From positions 1-64,000 of the forward strand of contig NZ_BQUN01000005.1 in NCBI RefSeq assembly GCF_026008495.1: a stretch of 64,000 nucleotides of DNA, given 5' to 3'. Each line of letters begins with the position of its first letter. Within the stretch, counting starts at the first letter, position 1. The stretch comes from Streptomyces sp. A012304. GTDB lineage: Bacteria; Actinomycetota; Actinomycetes; Streptomycetales; Streptomycetaceae. Made by a program: the position numbers and the translations under genes. Positions 9,075-17,760 of the stretch are shown here, one piece after another. The notes under the pieces were generated by a model. That model was given only the letters and a program-made list of their open reading frames with translations, was not told where the DNA came from and did no database searches.

Positions 9075-9394
9075 ACGGAACGGGGCGGACGGCGCAGAAG
9101 CAGGGGCAAGGGACCGTCGGGTGTGCGCCCTGTTACGGCGTCCCGCAGGGCGCTTACATTGGTCGGCCCAGCCCTGCGGCGCGGATCCGGCGGGGCGAGT
9201 CCCACCACTCCCGTGGTCACCGGCCGTCCCGTCCGGCACCCGCCCGGACCCGGGTACGGCCCGCACACCGGCGCGGCTTCAGGGCGACGGGTGCGCGACC
9301 ACCCGCGCGACAGGCACCACCCCGTGACCCCGCTCGGGCCGTGCTATCGGGTGCCCGCGGTACGAGCGCGTGTCGAGAGCCACTGGAGGCCGTT
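9075..9394. other. Intergenic stretch between xfp and the ATP-grasp gene
   Basis: About 320 bases without a supported gene. It contains an 8-bp inverted repeat (GCGCCCTG at 9125-9132 with CAGGGCGC at 9146-9153) just upstream of TACATT (9155-9160). This could be a promoter with an operator for the downstream gene. Confidence 0.4.
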
Positions 9395-10384
9395 GTGTCC
9401 CGACCGTGCATCGCCCTGATCGCCGACCCCACCTCGCCCGAAGGCTGCCGTGAGTACCTCGCCGAGGCGGTGGAGCTGCTCACCGGCGCACCGCCCGTGC
9501 GCGTCGACTCCCGGCACTTCGCGACCGGCGGCAGCGGCCGCGGCATCCGCGACGCGGGCCGGTTACGGCTCCAGGTCCCCGAGGAGCGGCTGGACTTCGT
9601 ACCCGACATCGTCCTGCTCTACGAGATCCCGCCGCACCGCCGCCGGGACCTCGTCGGCTTCCAGGAACTCCTGGAGCACCACGACGTGGTCACCCTCGGC
9701 ACCGGCCCCGACGCCTGGCGGACGGCGACCGAGAAGAACCTCACCGTCGAACGGTTCCGCAGGGACGGCATCGCCCAGATGGAGACCGTCGTCCTGTCCC
9801 GCCCCAGCGAGCGGGAGGCGGCCGACGCCTTCGAACGGCTCGGCGGCGACACCTGGGCGCGGCCCGTCGTCGGAACCGGCGGCAACGACACCTTCCACGT
9901 CACCACCCCGGGCGAACTGGACGACGCCGTCGCCTACTACGCCAAGCACGGCACCGACTGGCTGCTCTCCCGCGACGCGGGCAACGTCACCGCCGACGGA
10001 CAGCGCCACCAGTTCCGGGTCTTCGTCCTCGGCGGCCGGGTCGTGCACGCCCGTGAGCACCTCCAGCCCGCGCCCGACACCCCGTGCAACACCTGTCAGG
10101 GCGCCACCCCCGTGCCCATCGCCCCGCCGGACCTGCCGCCGCGCCTGGCCGAACTCTCGGTCGCCGCCACCGCGTCGGTCGGCCTGCCCTTCGCCGGTGT
10201 CGACCTGGCCGTCGAGAACGGCGGGGTGGTCTTCGAGGTCAACGTCCAGCCGGCCTTCGTCGACGGCGAACTGCACACCGTGGCCGTGCCGTACGTCCAG
10301 GCGCACCTCGACGCCCACGCGGCGGCGGAGCGCGCCCGGTGGACGCCGCCGCTGAGCCGCCGGGGGTTCACAGCCTCAGCGTGA
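9395..10384 (+). CDS. ATP-grasp domain protein (RimK-like)
   Basis: A 329-residue protein with ATP-grasp organisation. An N-terminal pre-grasp domain is followed by [10 protein letters not shown], then a [16 protein letters not shown] nucleotide-binding loop, and a C-terminal [20 protein letters not shown] segment with the metal-binding Glu and Asn. ATP-grasp enzymes join a carboxylate to an amine or thiol through an acyl phosphate; the substrate here is unknown. A CNTC motif sits near residue 230. The GTG start has a perfect GGAGG five bases upstream. The gene converges on and overlaps the phosphatase gene by 17 bases. Confidence 0.72.
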   Translation: MSRPCIALIADPTSPEGCREYLAEAVELLTGAPPVRVDSRHFATGGSGRGIRDAGRLRLQVPEERLDFVPDIVLLYEIPPHRRRDLVGFQELLEHHDVVTLGTGPDAWRTATEKNLTVERFRRDGIAQMETVVLSRPSEREAADAFERLGGDTWARPVVGTGGNDTFHVTTPGELDDAVAYYAKHGTDWLLSRDAGNVTADGQRHQFRVFVLGGRVVHAREHLQPAPDTPCNTCQGATPVPIAPPDLPPRLAELSVAATASVGLPFAGVDLAVENGGVVFEVNVQPAFVDGELHTVAVPYVQAHLDAHAAAERARWTPPLSRRGFTASA

Positions 10385-12299
10385 ACCAGGTCGTCTTGCC
10401 CTCGTCGGTCGGCCGCACGCCCCAGCCGTCGGCGAGGGTACGGACCAGCAGCAGGCCCCGTCCGGACTCCTCATCGCGCTCCGCCGGACGCGGCTGCGGC
10501 AGCTGCGGACTGCGGTCGCCGACCTCGACCGTGAGGCCGGTGGCCGTACGGTGCAGATGCAGCGCGATCGGGCCCTCGCCGTGCTGGACGGCGTTGGTGA
10601 GCGTCTCCGACAGCAGCAACAGCGCGTCGTCGGCGACACGGTCCGCGCACCGCCACGAGGCCAGCGCCCGGCGCAGGAAGGCACGCCCCTCCGGCACCGA
10701 GGCGGGCACGGCCGGCAGATCGGTGGAGACGGCCGCGAGCGGCCCGGCCGGGAGCCGGGCGAGCAGCAGGGTGACGTCGTCGTTGTGGCTGTCCGGATCG
10801 GGCAGCAGGCCCGCCAGCACCTGGTCCGCGGCGGTCTCCAGCGACGGCGTGCCGGCGAACAGCTTCTCCAGCAGCACGGTGAGTTCGCCGATCCGCGACT
10901 CGATGTCGCTGCCCGGCGTCTCGACCAGGCCGTCCGTGTACAGCACCAGGGTCGCGCCCGGCGGTATCTCCGAGCTGCCCTGCTCGAAGAGCACGTCGCC
11001 CACGCCGAGGGGCGTGTTGACCGGGGCGACGAGCGGGCGCACCCCGTCGCCCGCCCCGGCCACCAGCACCGGGAGATGGCCCGCCGAACAGACGGTGACC
11101 GTCCCCGCGTCCGGGGCGATCACCAGGTAGCAGCAGGTGACGAGCTGGTCGGGCACATCGAGGTCGGCGACGCACGTGTCCAGCGCCCGCATCAGCTGCC
11201 GCGGCTGCATACCGGTCTTCGCCAGCGCGTGCGCCGCCGAGCGCAGCTGGCCCATCACGGCGGCGGCCTCCAGCCCCCGGCCCATCACGTCGCCTATCAG
11301 CACGCCCACCCGGTCGGCGCCCAGCGGTACGAGGTCGAACCAGTCGCCGCCCACCCCCGCGCCCTGGGTCGCCGGCCGGTAGCGGCTGGCGGTGGCCAGG
11401 CCCGGCAGCGCGGGCGGGGTGCCCATCAGACTGCGCTGGAGGGTCAGCGCGATGTGCCGCTGCTGCTCGTACAGGGCGGTGAGTTCGGCCTCCGCGCGCT
11501 TGCGGTCGCTGATGTCCCGCACGATCGCGCACGCCCCGACCACCGCGCCGTGGGTGTCCCGGGTGGGCCACAGGGTGACGTCCACGTCGAGCAGCGCCCC
11601 GGTGCGGGTGACCCGCAACGTCTCGAAGTGCTCGACCTTGCGGCCGCGCCGCAGCCGCTTCAGCAGCGCCCTGACCTCGCCCCGCAGCTCCGGCGGGGCC
11701 AGCAGGGAGACGTGCCGGCCGATGGCCTCCTCGGCGGTGTAGCCGTACAGGCGCTGGGCGGCCGCGTTCCAGTAGGTGACGTACCCGTCGAGGGTGTGGG
11801 CCAGGATCGCGTCCTGGGAGGACTCCACGAGCGCCGCCAGCTCGTTGATGCGCGCCTCGGCCGCCTTGCGGTCGCTGACGTCGCGCACGGCCGCCGACAC
11901 CAGCAGCCCGTCCGCGGTCTCCAGGGGGCTCAGACTGATCTCGACGGGGAACTCGGTGCCGTCCTTGCGCAGCCCGTGCAGTTCGAGACCCGCGCCCATG
12001 GGACGCACCTGGCGGTTGGCGGTGTACCCGCCCCGGTGCGCGGTGTGCTGGTCACGGAAACGGTGCGGGATCAGCAACTCGACCGGGCGGCCGAGGAGTT
12101 CCTCACGGCCGTAGCCGAACAGCGCCTCGGTCTGGGCGTTGACGAGGCGGATCGTGCCCGTGTCGTCGACGATGACCATCGCGTCCGGCGCCGCCTCCAG
12201 CAGCCCCCGGAACCGCTCCTCGGCCCCGCCCTCCGGCCCGGCGGTACGCCGCCCGTACCGCCGCCGTGCCACTGGTTCCGCCCGCACCAAGTCGGCCAT
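10368..12299 (-). CDS. PAS-PAS-SpoIIE phosphatase with HATPase domain
   Basis: A 643-residue cytoplasmic signalling protein. It has two PAS domains (about 30-130 and 150-255; each ends in a DVSDRK or DISDRK linker), a PP2C-type SpoIIE phosphatase domain (about 290-495, with GGDWFDLV and [11 protein letters not shown] acidic metal motifs), and a C-terminal GHKL kinase-like ATPase (about 515-640, [12 protein letters not shown]). Such proteins control anti-anti-sigma factors in stress and development. The combination of anti-sigma-like kinase and phosphatase in one chain is common in Streptomyces. The ATG is preceded by GAGGTGG; an upstream GTG lacks a ribosome site. Confidence 0.88.
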   Translation of the reverse strand: MADLVRAEPVARRRYGRRTAGPEGGAEERFRGLLEAAPDAMVIVDDTGTIRLVNAQTEALFGYGREELLGRPVELLIPHRFRDQHTAHRGGYTANRQVRPMGAGLELHGLRKDGTEFPVEISLSPLETADGLLVSAAVRDVSDRKAAEARINELAALVESSQDAILAHTLDGYVTYWNAAAQRLYGYTAEEAIGRHVSLLAPPELRGEVRALLKRLRRGRKVEHFETLRVTRTGALLDVDVTLWPTRDTHGAVVGACAIVRDISDRKRAEAELTALYEQQRHIALTLQRSLMGTPPALPGLATASRYRPATQGAGVGGDWFDLVPLGADRVGVLIGDVMGRGLEAAAVMGQLRSAAHALAKTGMQPRQLMRALDTCVADLDVPDQLVTCCYLVIAPDAGTVTVCSAGHLPVLVAGAGDGVRPLVAPVNTPLGVGDVLFEQGSSEIPPGATLVLYTDGLVETPGSDIESRIGELTVLLEKLFAGTPSLETAADQVLAGLLPDPDSHNDDVTLLLARLPAGPLAAVSTDLPAVPASVPEGRAFLRRALASWRCADRVADDALLLLSETLTNAVQHGEGPIALHLHRTATGLTVEVGDRSPQLPQPRPAERDEESGRGLLLVRTLADGWGVRPTDEGKTTWFTLRL

Positions 12300-12472
12300 G
12301 ATCCACCTCACCTCGCGCGATGTTTCAGGCCATCACAGCGCCTCCACACCGTCTCCGCTCCGCGATGTCGCTTACTGACCGTTCATGCCCGAACCCGCCC
12401 ATGAGCGTCCCCGGTCTGTCACCGCGCCGGCGAACTGCCGGGTTCTCCCGCTGAGTCGCCGCCGCGTCGCCG

Positions 12473-12478
12473 TACCCT
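12473..12478 (+). promoter_or_regulatory. Putative -10 element for a leaderless transcript
   Basis: TACCCT ends 7 bases before the GTG of the fructosamine kinase-like gene. That gene has no Shine-Dalgarno sequence, so a leaderless mRNA is plausible. Confidence 0.35.
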
Positions 12479-12485
12479 GGGCGCC

Positions 12486-13343
12486 GTGTACACGTCCGAC
12501 AGTCCCGGTGCCGCGGCGGCCCGGCTCACCGGAGGCGCCGTGCTCCGGGAACGCCCGCTGTCCGCGTCCCTCACGGAGGCCGACCTCGACGGCGGTCCGA
12601 CGGTCATGGTCAAGCGCGCCGACGGCGCCGGCGCGGCGCGGGCGGAGGCCGCCGGTCTGCGCTGGCTCGCCGACGCCGGCACGGTGCGGGTGCCGGTGGT
12701 ACGCGGGCATGACGAACGCTGGCTGGTGACCGACCGGGTGCCGACGGGCCCGCCGAGCCCCGAGGCCGCCCTGCGCCTCGGCCGGGATCTCGCCGCCCTG
12801 CACTCCGCCGGCGCCCCCGCGTTCGGCGCCCCGCCGCCGGACGGCCCCAAGGACGCCTTCATCGGCCTCGCCCCGATGCGGAACGTCACCGGCGACGACT
12901 GGCCGGGCTGGTACGCCGAGCACCGGGTGCTGCCGTACCTGCGCAGCGCGGTCGACGACGGCGTGGTGCGCCCGGGCGAGGCGGCCGTCGTCGAGCGGGC
13001 CTGCGAGCGGCTGCCCGGGCTGGCCGGCCCGGCCGAGCCGCCCGCGCGGCTGCACGGCGACCTGTGGAACGGCAACGTGCTGTGGGGCACGGACGGACAC
13101 GCCTGGCTGATCGACCCGGCCGCGCACGGCGGGCACCGCGAGACCGACCTCGCCATGCTGGACCTGTTCGGCTGCCCGTACCTGGAGCGGATACGGGACG
13201 GCTACCAGCAGGCCGCGCCGCTCGCCGAGGGCTGGCGCGACCGGATCGGTGCCCACCAGCTCTTCCCGCTGCTGGTGCACGCGGTGCTGTTCGGCCGCGC
13301 GTACGCCGAGCGGGCGCTGGCGGTGGCCGAGCGCGTCGGGTAG
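12486..13343 (+). CDS. Fructosamine kinase family protein
   Basis: A 285-residue kinase-like protein of the fructosamine/ketosamine-3-kinase family, within the aminoglycoside phosphotransferase fold. The catalytic loop LHGDLWNGNVLW (about 194-205) and the metal-binding LIDPAAHGGHRETDLAML segment (about 212-230) are classic for the family. FN3K relatives phosphorylate sugar adducts on proteins so that they break down (deglycation). It is divergent from the phosphatase gene, with 186 bases between them. A 12-bp hairpin terminator follows the stop. Confidence 0.85.
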   Translation: MYTSDSPGAAAARLTGGAVLRERPLSASLTEADLDGGPTVMVKRADGAGAARAEAAGLRWLADAGTVRVPVVRGHDERWLVTDRVPTGPPSPEAALRLGRDLAALHSAGAPAFGAPPPDGPKDAFIGLAPMRNVTGDDWPGWYAEHRVLPYLRSAVDDGVVRPGEAAVVERACERLPGLAGPAEPPARLHGDLWNGNVLWGTDGHAWLIDPAAHGGHRETDLAMLDLFGCPYLERIRDGYQQAAPLAEGWRDRIGAHQLFPLLVHAVLFGRAYAERALAVAERVG

Positions 13344-13358
13344 CGGGCGGGCAGCCGT

Positions 13359-13386
13359 GAGGGACAGGGCACGGGCCCTGTCCCTC
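13359..13386. terminator. Strong bidirectional terminator hairpin
   Basis: GAGGGACAGGGC and GCCCTGTCCCTC form a perfect 12-bp stem with loop ACGG between two convergent genes. It can serve both. Confidence 0.8.
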
Positions 13387-13420
13387 CTCGACGACACGGC
13401 GCGCGGCCGGCCGGTCGGCG

Positions 13421-13771
13421 TTACGTCCGGTTGCCCTTCGGCTTGCCCCGCTGGTCCGGGGTGCCGTGCGGCGGCGGGCTGGACGGCTGCGGCGAGGTCG
13501 CGGGCGACACCGGCGAACCGCCGTGCCGCTCGGACCGCTCGGGACGCAGCGCGCCCGGATCGCCGGACGTCGGCTCGGCGCCCGCCTTCAACTGCTCCAG
13601 ACGTGACGTCAGCAGCTCGGTGACCGGGAGCCGGTCGGCATGCGTGCGCTCGTAGGCGAGCAGCTCCTCCACCTCCCCGGCGGTGAGCGACCGTACGCGG
13701 CTCTCCAGACCGCCGATGGGCAGGTGGTCGTAGTCGGGCAGGGGCAGGGTGCTGCGGCCGTGGTCGGCCAT
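13421..13771 (-). CDS. Conserved small Streptomyces protein, lipid/stress type unknown
   Basis: A 116-residue hydrophilic protein. The first 65 residues are ordered and helix-rich (LPDYDHLPIGGLESRVRSLT, then EVEELLAYERTHADR). The rest is a disordered Pro/Ser/Gly tail ending in PKGNRT. I recognise the N-terminal pattern as one that recurs in Streptomyces proteins of unknown function, with no assigned activity. The ATG has GGAAGTGAG upstream. A longer frame to 13915 was rejected because its extra residues look like non-coding translation. Confidence 0.65.
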   Translation of the reverse strand: MADHGRSTLPLPDYDHLPIGGLESRVRSLTAGEVEELLAYERTHADRLPVTELLTSRLEQLKAGAEPTSGDPGALRPERSERHGGSPVSPATSPQPSSPPPHGTPDQRGKPKGNRT

Positions 13772-13856
13772 GAATCTCACTTCCGTTCGCTCAGTCGCCT
13801 CGAGCGGTCGTACGGTCGCGGTGCGCGGCGTTCGCGATGGCGGCCTCAGCGGGGCG

Positions 13857-13885
13857 GGCGCGCCCAGCCGCCGGGTGGGCGCGTC
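13857..13885 (-). terminator. Hairpin after the DUF6479-like gene
   Basis: CGCGCCCA (13859-13866) pairs with TGGGCGCG (13876-13883) around a 9-base loop, 35 bases past the stop of the gene at 13920. Confidence 0.5.
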
Positions 13886-13919
13886 GCCCCAGTGAGGCGT
13901 CCGCGAGCAGGGCACCGCC

Positions 13920-14285
13920 TCAGTGGGCGCCCAGGCCGCCTCCGCCGAACGAGCCGCTGCTGCCCGGGCTCCAGCGCCGCCGGGCCTTGGACGCGCTGGT
14001 CCGGGTCTGCATGTTGGTCAGTTCGTACGGGGTGAGCGGGCGGCCGCCCTCGGGCATCCGGGGCACTTCGTCGGGCTCGCGGATCTCCCGGACCTCGTGC
14101 ACCGGACCCTCCGGCGGCAGATGCGGCTGCTCCTCGGGGCGCGGCCGGGGCGGCTCGCGCAGTTTGATACGCGCGCCCAGCCAGAAGCTGCCGGCCAGCA
14201 TGGCCACAAGGACGACGCCGACCAGGAACATGCCCAGGCTGAGCAGGCCGCTCGGCGCGGCCAGCTGCTGAGTTGCGGTACTCAT
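13920..14285 (-). CDS. DUF6479-like single-pass membrane protein
   Basis: A 121-residue protein with one hydrophobic span (about 14-37, LLSLGMFLVGVVLVAMLAGS). This is followed by a charged cytoplasmic tail rich in Pro and Glu, the phrase PEGGRPLTPYEL and a Gly/Ser-rich end. The arrangement matches small Streptomyces proteins annotated as DUF6479, whose role is unknown. The start is the only good ATG. Confidence 0.7.
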   Translation of the reverse strand: MSTATQQLAAPSGLLSLGMFLVGVVLVAMLAGSFWLGARIKLREPPRPRPEEQPHLPPEGPVHEVREIREPDEVPRMPEGGRPLTPYELTNMQTRTSASKARRRWSPGSSGSFGGGGLGAH

Positions 14286-14435
14286 ATCAGGCGAATACCC
14301 CTGTTACCACCCGCGAACCACGAGGCGACGGCCGTCGCCACACGCATCCGGAGCCTCACGCACGGTGTCCGGCGGCGAGCCCGCAGAGGGGTCGGCGAGG
14401 GGTTTGACGCGGGCCGTCGCGGCTACCCGCGTCTT

Positions 14436-14810
14436 GTGACTTCGACGACATCCCAACAGGAACTCTTCCGGTTCCTGGAGGACCGCTTCGCTTGCGCACA
14501 GGCGTGCACCGAGTGTGCCCGGGCCTGTGCGCTGCGCGCGAGCCTCGTGGATCCGGACGGAACCGAACAGCAGGAACTCATACGACGCAAGGGCATCATG
14601 TGCGCGGAGGTCTGCGACGCGACCTGCCGGGTGCTGTCCGAGGACAACCGGATGGACGAGGACAGCATCCGCGTCCAGCTGGAATGGTGCCGCACCGTCT
14701 GCCTGGAGTGCGCCCACGCCTTCGACAAGCAGCCCGGCGCCGAGGAGAGCGCGGCGGCCTGCCGCGCCTGCGCCCAGGCCTGCACGGACTTCATGGCCAC
14801 GCTGACCTAG
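14436..14810 (+). CDS. Cys-rich four-helix copper-storage-like protein
   Basis: A 124-residue all-helical protein with repeated Cys pairs spaced three or four apart: CAQACTECARAC near 20-31, CAEVCDATC near 55-63, CRTVCLEC near 84-91 and CRACAQAC near 107-114. This is the pattern of the DUF326/Csp four-helix bundle proteins, which bind many Cu(I) ions inside the bundle. There is no signal peptide, so it would be a cytosolic copper store (Csp3-like). The GTG start at 14436 is inferred from the frame; no clear ribosome site precedes it. Confidence 0.8.
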   Translation: MTSTTSQQELFRFLEDRFACAQACTECARACALRASLVDPDGTEQQELIRRKGIMCAEVCDATCRVLSEDNRMDEDSIRVQLEWCRTVCLECAHAFDKQPGAEESAAACRACAQACTDFMATLT

Positions 14811-14995
14811 GCACCTCGGCGACCGCTCCCACGCTCATCTCGTGGAGTGTCCGGCGCACGACCGCGACGGTCGGGGCGCCGGATCGTCACGGGCGCCGGA
14901 TGTCGGCCCGGCCCGCTCCTGCCATTCCCAATTTCTGGAACACGTTCTACGGTGTGCGCCGTCAGGACACCGGCCTTGGGAAGCCAGGAGGCGCC

Positions 14996-16174
14996 GTGCA
15001 CCTCGACCAGACCCCCGAGCAGCAGCGGCTGCGCAGCGAACTGCGCGCCTACTTCGCCGAGTTGGTGCCGGACAACGCCTACGCCCGGCACACCGACCCG
15101 GTCGCCGCCAAACGCTTCTACCGCGCGACCATCCGCCGGCTCGGCGCGGACGGCTGGCTCGGCGTCGGCTGGCCGAAGGAGTACGGCGGGCGCGGCCTCA
15201 CCCCCGTCGAGCAGTTCGTCTTCTTCGACGAGGCCGCCCAGGCCGGCGTGCCGCTGCCGCTGATGGCCCTCAACACGGTCGGCCCGACGATCATGCGCTA
15301 CGGCACCGACGAGCAGAAGGCGTACTTCCTGCCGCGGATCCTCTCCGGCGAGATCGACTTCGCCATCGGCTACAGCGAACCCGACGCGGGCACCGACCTC
15401 GCCGCGCTGAGGACACGGGCCGTGCGGGAGGGGGACGAGTACGTCGTCAACGGCCAGAAGATCTGGACCACCAACGGCGACACCGCCGACTGGGTCTGGC
15501 TCGCCGTGCGGACCGACCCCGACGCACCGCCGCACAAAGGCATCAGCATGCTGCTCGTCCCGACCACCGACCCCGGCTACTCCTGCACTGTCATCCGCAC
15601 CCTGGCCTCCCACGACACCACGGCCAGCTACTACGAGGACGTCCGCGTCCCCGTCTCCCGCCGCGTCGGCGCCGAGAACGAGGGCTGGCGGCTGATCACC
15701 AACCAGCTCAACCACGAACGCGTCACCCTCGCCGCCCACGGCACCATGGCGATCCGCGCCCTGCACGACGTGCAGCGCTGGGCGACGGAGACCAAACTCG
15801 CCGACGGCCGGCGCGTCGTCGACCTGCCCTGGGTACGCCGCCGGCTCGCCCAGACCCACGTGAGGCTCGACGCGCTCAAACTTCTCAACTGGCAGATGGT
15901 GGGCGCCCTCCAGGACGGCACCCTCACCCCGCAGGACGCCTCCGCCGTCAAGGTCTACGGCTCCGAGGCGCGCCGCGAGGCCTACGCCTGGCTGCTGGAG
16001 GTCGTCGCGGCCCCGGGCGCCCTCCAGGAGGGCTCGGCCGGCGCCGTCCTCCACGGCGACCTCGAACGCGGCTACCGCTCCGCCGTGATCTTCACCTTCG
16101 GCGGCGGCAACAACGAGATCCAGCGGGAGATCATCTCCTGGATCGGGCTGGGGATGCCACGCGTACGACGCTAG
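14996..16174 (+). CDS. Acyl-CoA dehydrogenase family protein
   Basis: A 392-residue FAD enzyme of the acyl-CoA dehydrogenase family, which introduces an alpha-beta double bond in acyl-CoA thioesters. Visible motifs include WPKEYGGRGLTPVEQFVF near 59-76, IGYSEPDAGTDLAALRTRAV near 123-142, WTTNGDTADW and the C-terminal FTFGGGNNEIQREIISWIGL. It is most like the long-chain or sterol-type (FadE) group. The GTG start has AGGAGG upstream at 14986-14991. It stands alone and is not near the other lipid genes. Confidence 0.88.
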   Translation: MHLDQTPEQQRLRSELRAYFAELVPDNAYARHTDPVAAKRFYRATIRRLGADGWLGVGWPKEYGGRGLTPVEQFVFFDEAAQAGVPLPLMALNTVGPTIMRYGTDEQKAYFLPRILSGEIDFAIGYSEPDAGTDLAALRTRAVREGDEYVVNGQKIWTTNGDTADWVWLAVRTDPDAPPHKGISMLLVPTTDPGYSCTVIRTLASHDTTASYYEDVRVPVSRRVGAENEGWRLITNQLNHERVTLAAHGTMAIRALHDVQRWATETKLADGRRVVDLPWVRRRLAQTHVRLDALKLLNWQMVGALQDGTLTPQDASAVKVYGSEARREAYAWLLEVVAAPGALQEGSAGAVLHGDLERGYRSAVIFTFGGGNNEIQREIISWIGLGMPRVRR

Positions 16175-16217
16175 TCCGCTGTGGCGAGGCTTTTTGGCCG
16201 GCGCGTGATCAGCCGAA

Positions 16218-16258
16218 GCACAGGGTTTGGCCGGCCCGTCGGCTTCAGGGCCCTGTGC
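16218..16258 (+). terminator. Possible terminator hairpin after acyl-CoA dehydrogenase
   Basis: GCACAGGG (16218-16225) and CCCTGTGC (16251-16258) can pair, though the 25-base loop is long. Confidence 0.35.
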
Positions 16259-16397
16259 GGTGGCTTTGAGAACGATGCCCCGGTGCTCGACTGTCTTGCG
16301 GTTCTCGAACCGGGACACGTTGACCGATGCGAGGCCGCGGTCGTCCGGGGAACTGGCGGCCTTACGGTGGTACGCCGGGTGAAGGGTGCGTGCGATA

Positions 16398-16411
16398 GGG
16401 CCGACCGGTCC
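16398..16411. promoter_or_regulatory. DosR/DevR-like box 1
   Basis: GGGCCGACCGGTCC has the GGG-N-C-N4-G-N-CCC layout of DosR-type operators (10 of 14 positions symmetric). It is 178 bases upstream of the alcohol dehydrogenase start. Confidence 0.4.
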
Positions 16412-16492
16412 TGGTGCCCGGGTCCGGTAGGGCCTTCCTCATGCGGTCGTGGACAGGCCGCCGGGGAAAGCCTCCTGTCCGGTCGTCGGACG

Positions 16493-16506
16493 GGGCCGAC
16501 CGGCCC
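16493..16506. promoter_or_regulatory. DosR/DevR-like box 2
   Basis: GGGCCGACCGGCCC matches its reverse complement at 12 of 14 positions. It shares ten leading bases with box 1, 95 bases away, and lies 83 bases before the alcohol dehydrogenase ATG. Confidence 0.45.
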
Positions 16507-16588
16507 ATGCGCCGCCCACCAGGCCGCGACAAGCTGGATATGCGGTGCAATCCCGGCATCATGCCCACGGCAGGAAGGTGGGAACGCC

Positions 16589-17659
16589 ATGAAGGGCTAT
16601 GTTTTCCACGGCCCCGGACAGTCAGCCTGGGAGGACGTCCCGGACCCCGGTATCAAGGAGGCGACGGACGCGATCGTGCGTGTCGACGCCGTCACCATCT
16701 GCGGGACGGACCTGCACATCCTCAAAGGCGACGTGCCCGAGGTACGCCCAGGCACGGTGCTGGGGCACGAGGCGGTCGGTGAGATCGTCGACGTAGGCGG
16801 TGACGTGCGCACTGTGCGGCCGGGGGACCGAGTACTGGTCTCCTGCATCACCGCCTGCGGCCGCTGCCGGTACTGCCGGGAGAGCATGTACGGCCAGTGC
16901 CGGGGCGGCGGAGGCTGGATCCTGGGCCACCTGATCGACGGCACCCAGGCCGAGTACGCGCGCGTGCCGTACGCCGATCTCTCCGTGCACCCGCTGCCCA
17001 ACGCCCTGGACAGCAGGGACGCGGTACTGCTGGCCGACATCTTCCCGACCGCCTACGAGGTCGGTGTGCTCAACGGGCACGTACGGCCCGGGGACACCGT
17101 CGCCGTCGTGGGCGCCGGTCCCATAGGGCTCGCGGCCATCGCCACGGCCAAGCTGTTCGCTCCGGAGCGGATCGTCGCCGTGGACCTCGTCGCCGCGCGA
17201 CTGGAAGCGGCCAGGCAGCTCGGCGTGGACGCGGTGGCGGACGCCCGGGAAGCCCCCGAGCAACTGATCGAGGACCTCACCGACGGGCTGGGCGCGGACG
17301 TGGCCGTCGAGGCCGTCGGCGTGCCGGAGACCTTCGAGACGTGTACGCGCATGGTGCGGCCTGGCGGGCACGTGGCCAACGTCGGCGTGCACGGCAGGCC
17401 CGCGACCCTGCACCTGGAAGACCTGTGGATCAAGAACGTGACCATCACCACGGGCCTCGTCGACACGTACTCCACCCCCACCCTGCTCCGGATGGCGGCC
17501 GCCGGCCGACTGCCCACCGAGCAGCTGGTCACTCACACCTTCCCGCTGACACGCATGCAGGAGGCGTACGACGTCTTCTCTCAGGCATCCGACACCGGTG
17601 CGCTCAAGGTCGTGCTCGGCGGGGAGCAGCACGAGGTCGTCCCAGCTCGGGCGGCCTGA
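16589..17659 (+). CDS. Zinc-dependent alcohol dehydrogenase
   Basis: A 356-residue medium-chain dehydrogenase. The catalytic zinc site residues are visible (Cys38 in VTICGTDLHI, then His and Glu in VLGHEAVGEI). The structural zinc lobe has four Cys (CGRCRYCRESMYGQC), and the NAD-binding motif GAGPIGLAA lies near 171. The substrate is probably a small alcohol or aldehyde. The ATG is preceded by GGAAGGTGG. Two DosR-like boxes lie upstream and an ion channel gene lies downstream. This fits the hypoxia-type dehydrogenases of streptomycetes, an inference from context. Confidence 0.88.
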   Translation: MKGYVFHGPGQSAWEDVPDPGIKEATDAIVRVDAVTICGTDLHILKGDVPEVRPGTVLGHEAVGEIVDVGGDVRTVRPGDRVLVSCITACGRCRYCRESMYGQCRGGGGWILGHLIDGTQAEYARVPYADLSVHPLPNALDSRDAVLLADIFPTAYEVGVLNGHVRPGDTVAVVGAGPIGLAAIATAKLFAPERIVAVDLVAARLEAARQLGVDAVADAREAPEQLIEDLTDGLGADVAVEAVGVPETFETCTRMVRPGGHVANVGVHGRPATLHLEDLWIKNVTITTGLVDTYSTPTLLRMAAAGRLPTEQLVTHTFPLTRMQEAYDVFSQASDTGALKVVLGGEQHEVVPARAA

Positions 17660-17760
17660 ACTCCGGCCGACCTCGGCGGCTGCGGCAGGAACCGCCGGAC
17701 AGGCCATAGGCTCCGACTACGGGGTTCCGCTTTCAGGTGACAGGGCCATGGGAGATGTGG

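Larger units (their letters stand above)
16175..16588. other. 414-base regulatory-rich intergenic stretch
   Basis: No gene supported. It contains a hairpin after the dehydrogenase, a short inverted repeat GGTTC-TC-GAACC (16300-16311) and two DosR-like near-palindromes at 16398 and 16493. An open frame on the minus strand covering the region has no ribosome site and no recognisable domain. Confidence 0.5.

Noticed and set aside
16171-16590. 139-codon minus-strand frame in the intergenic region before the alcohol dehydrogenase gene
   Set aside because: No ribosome site, no recognisable domain, and it covers the DosR-like boxes and the promoter.
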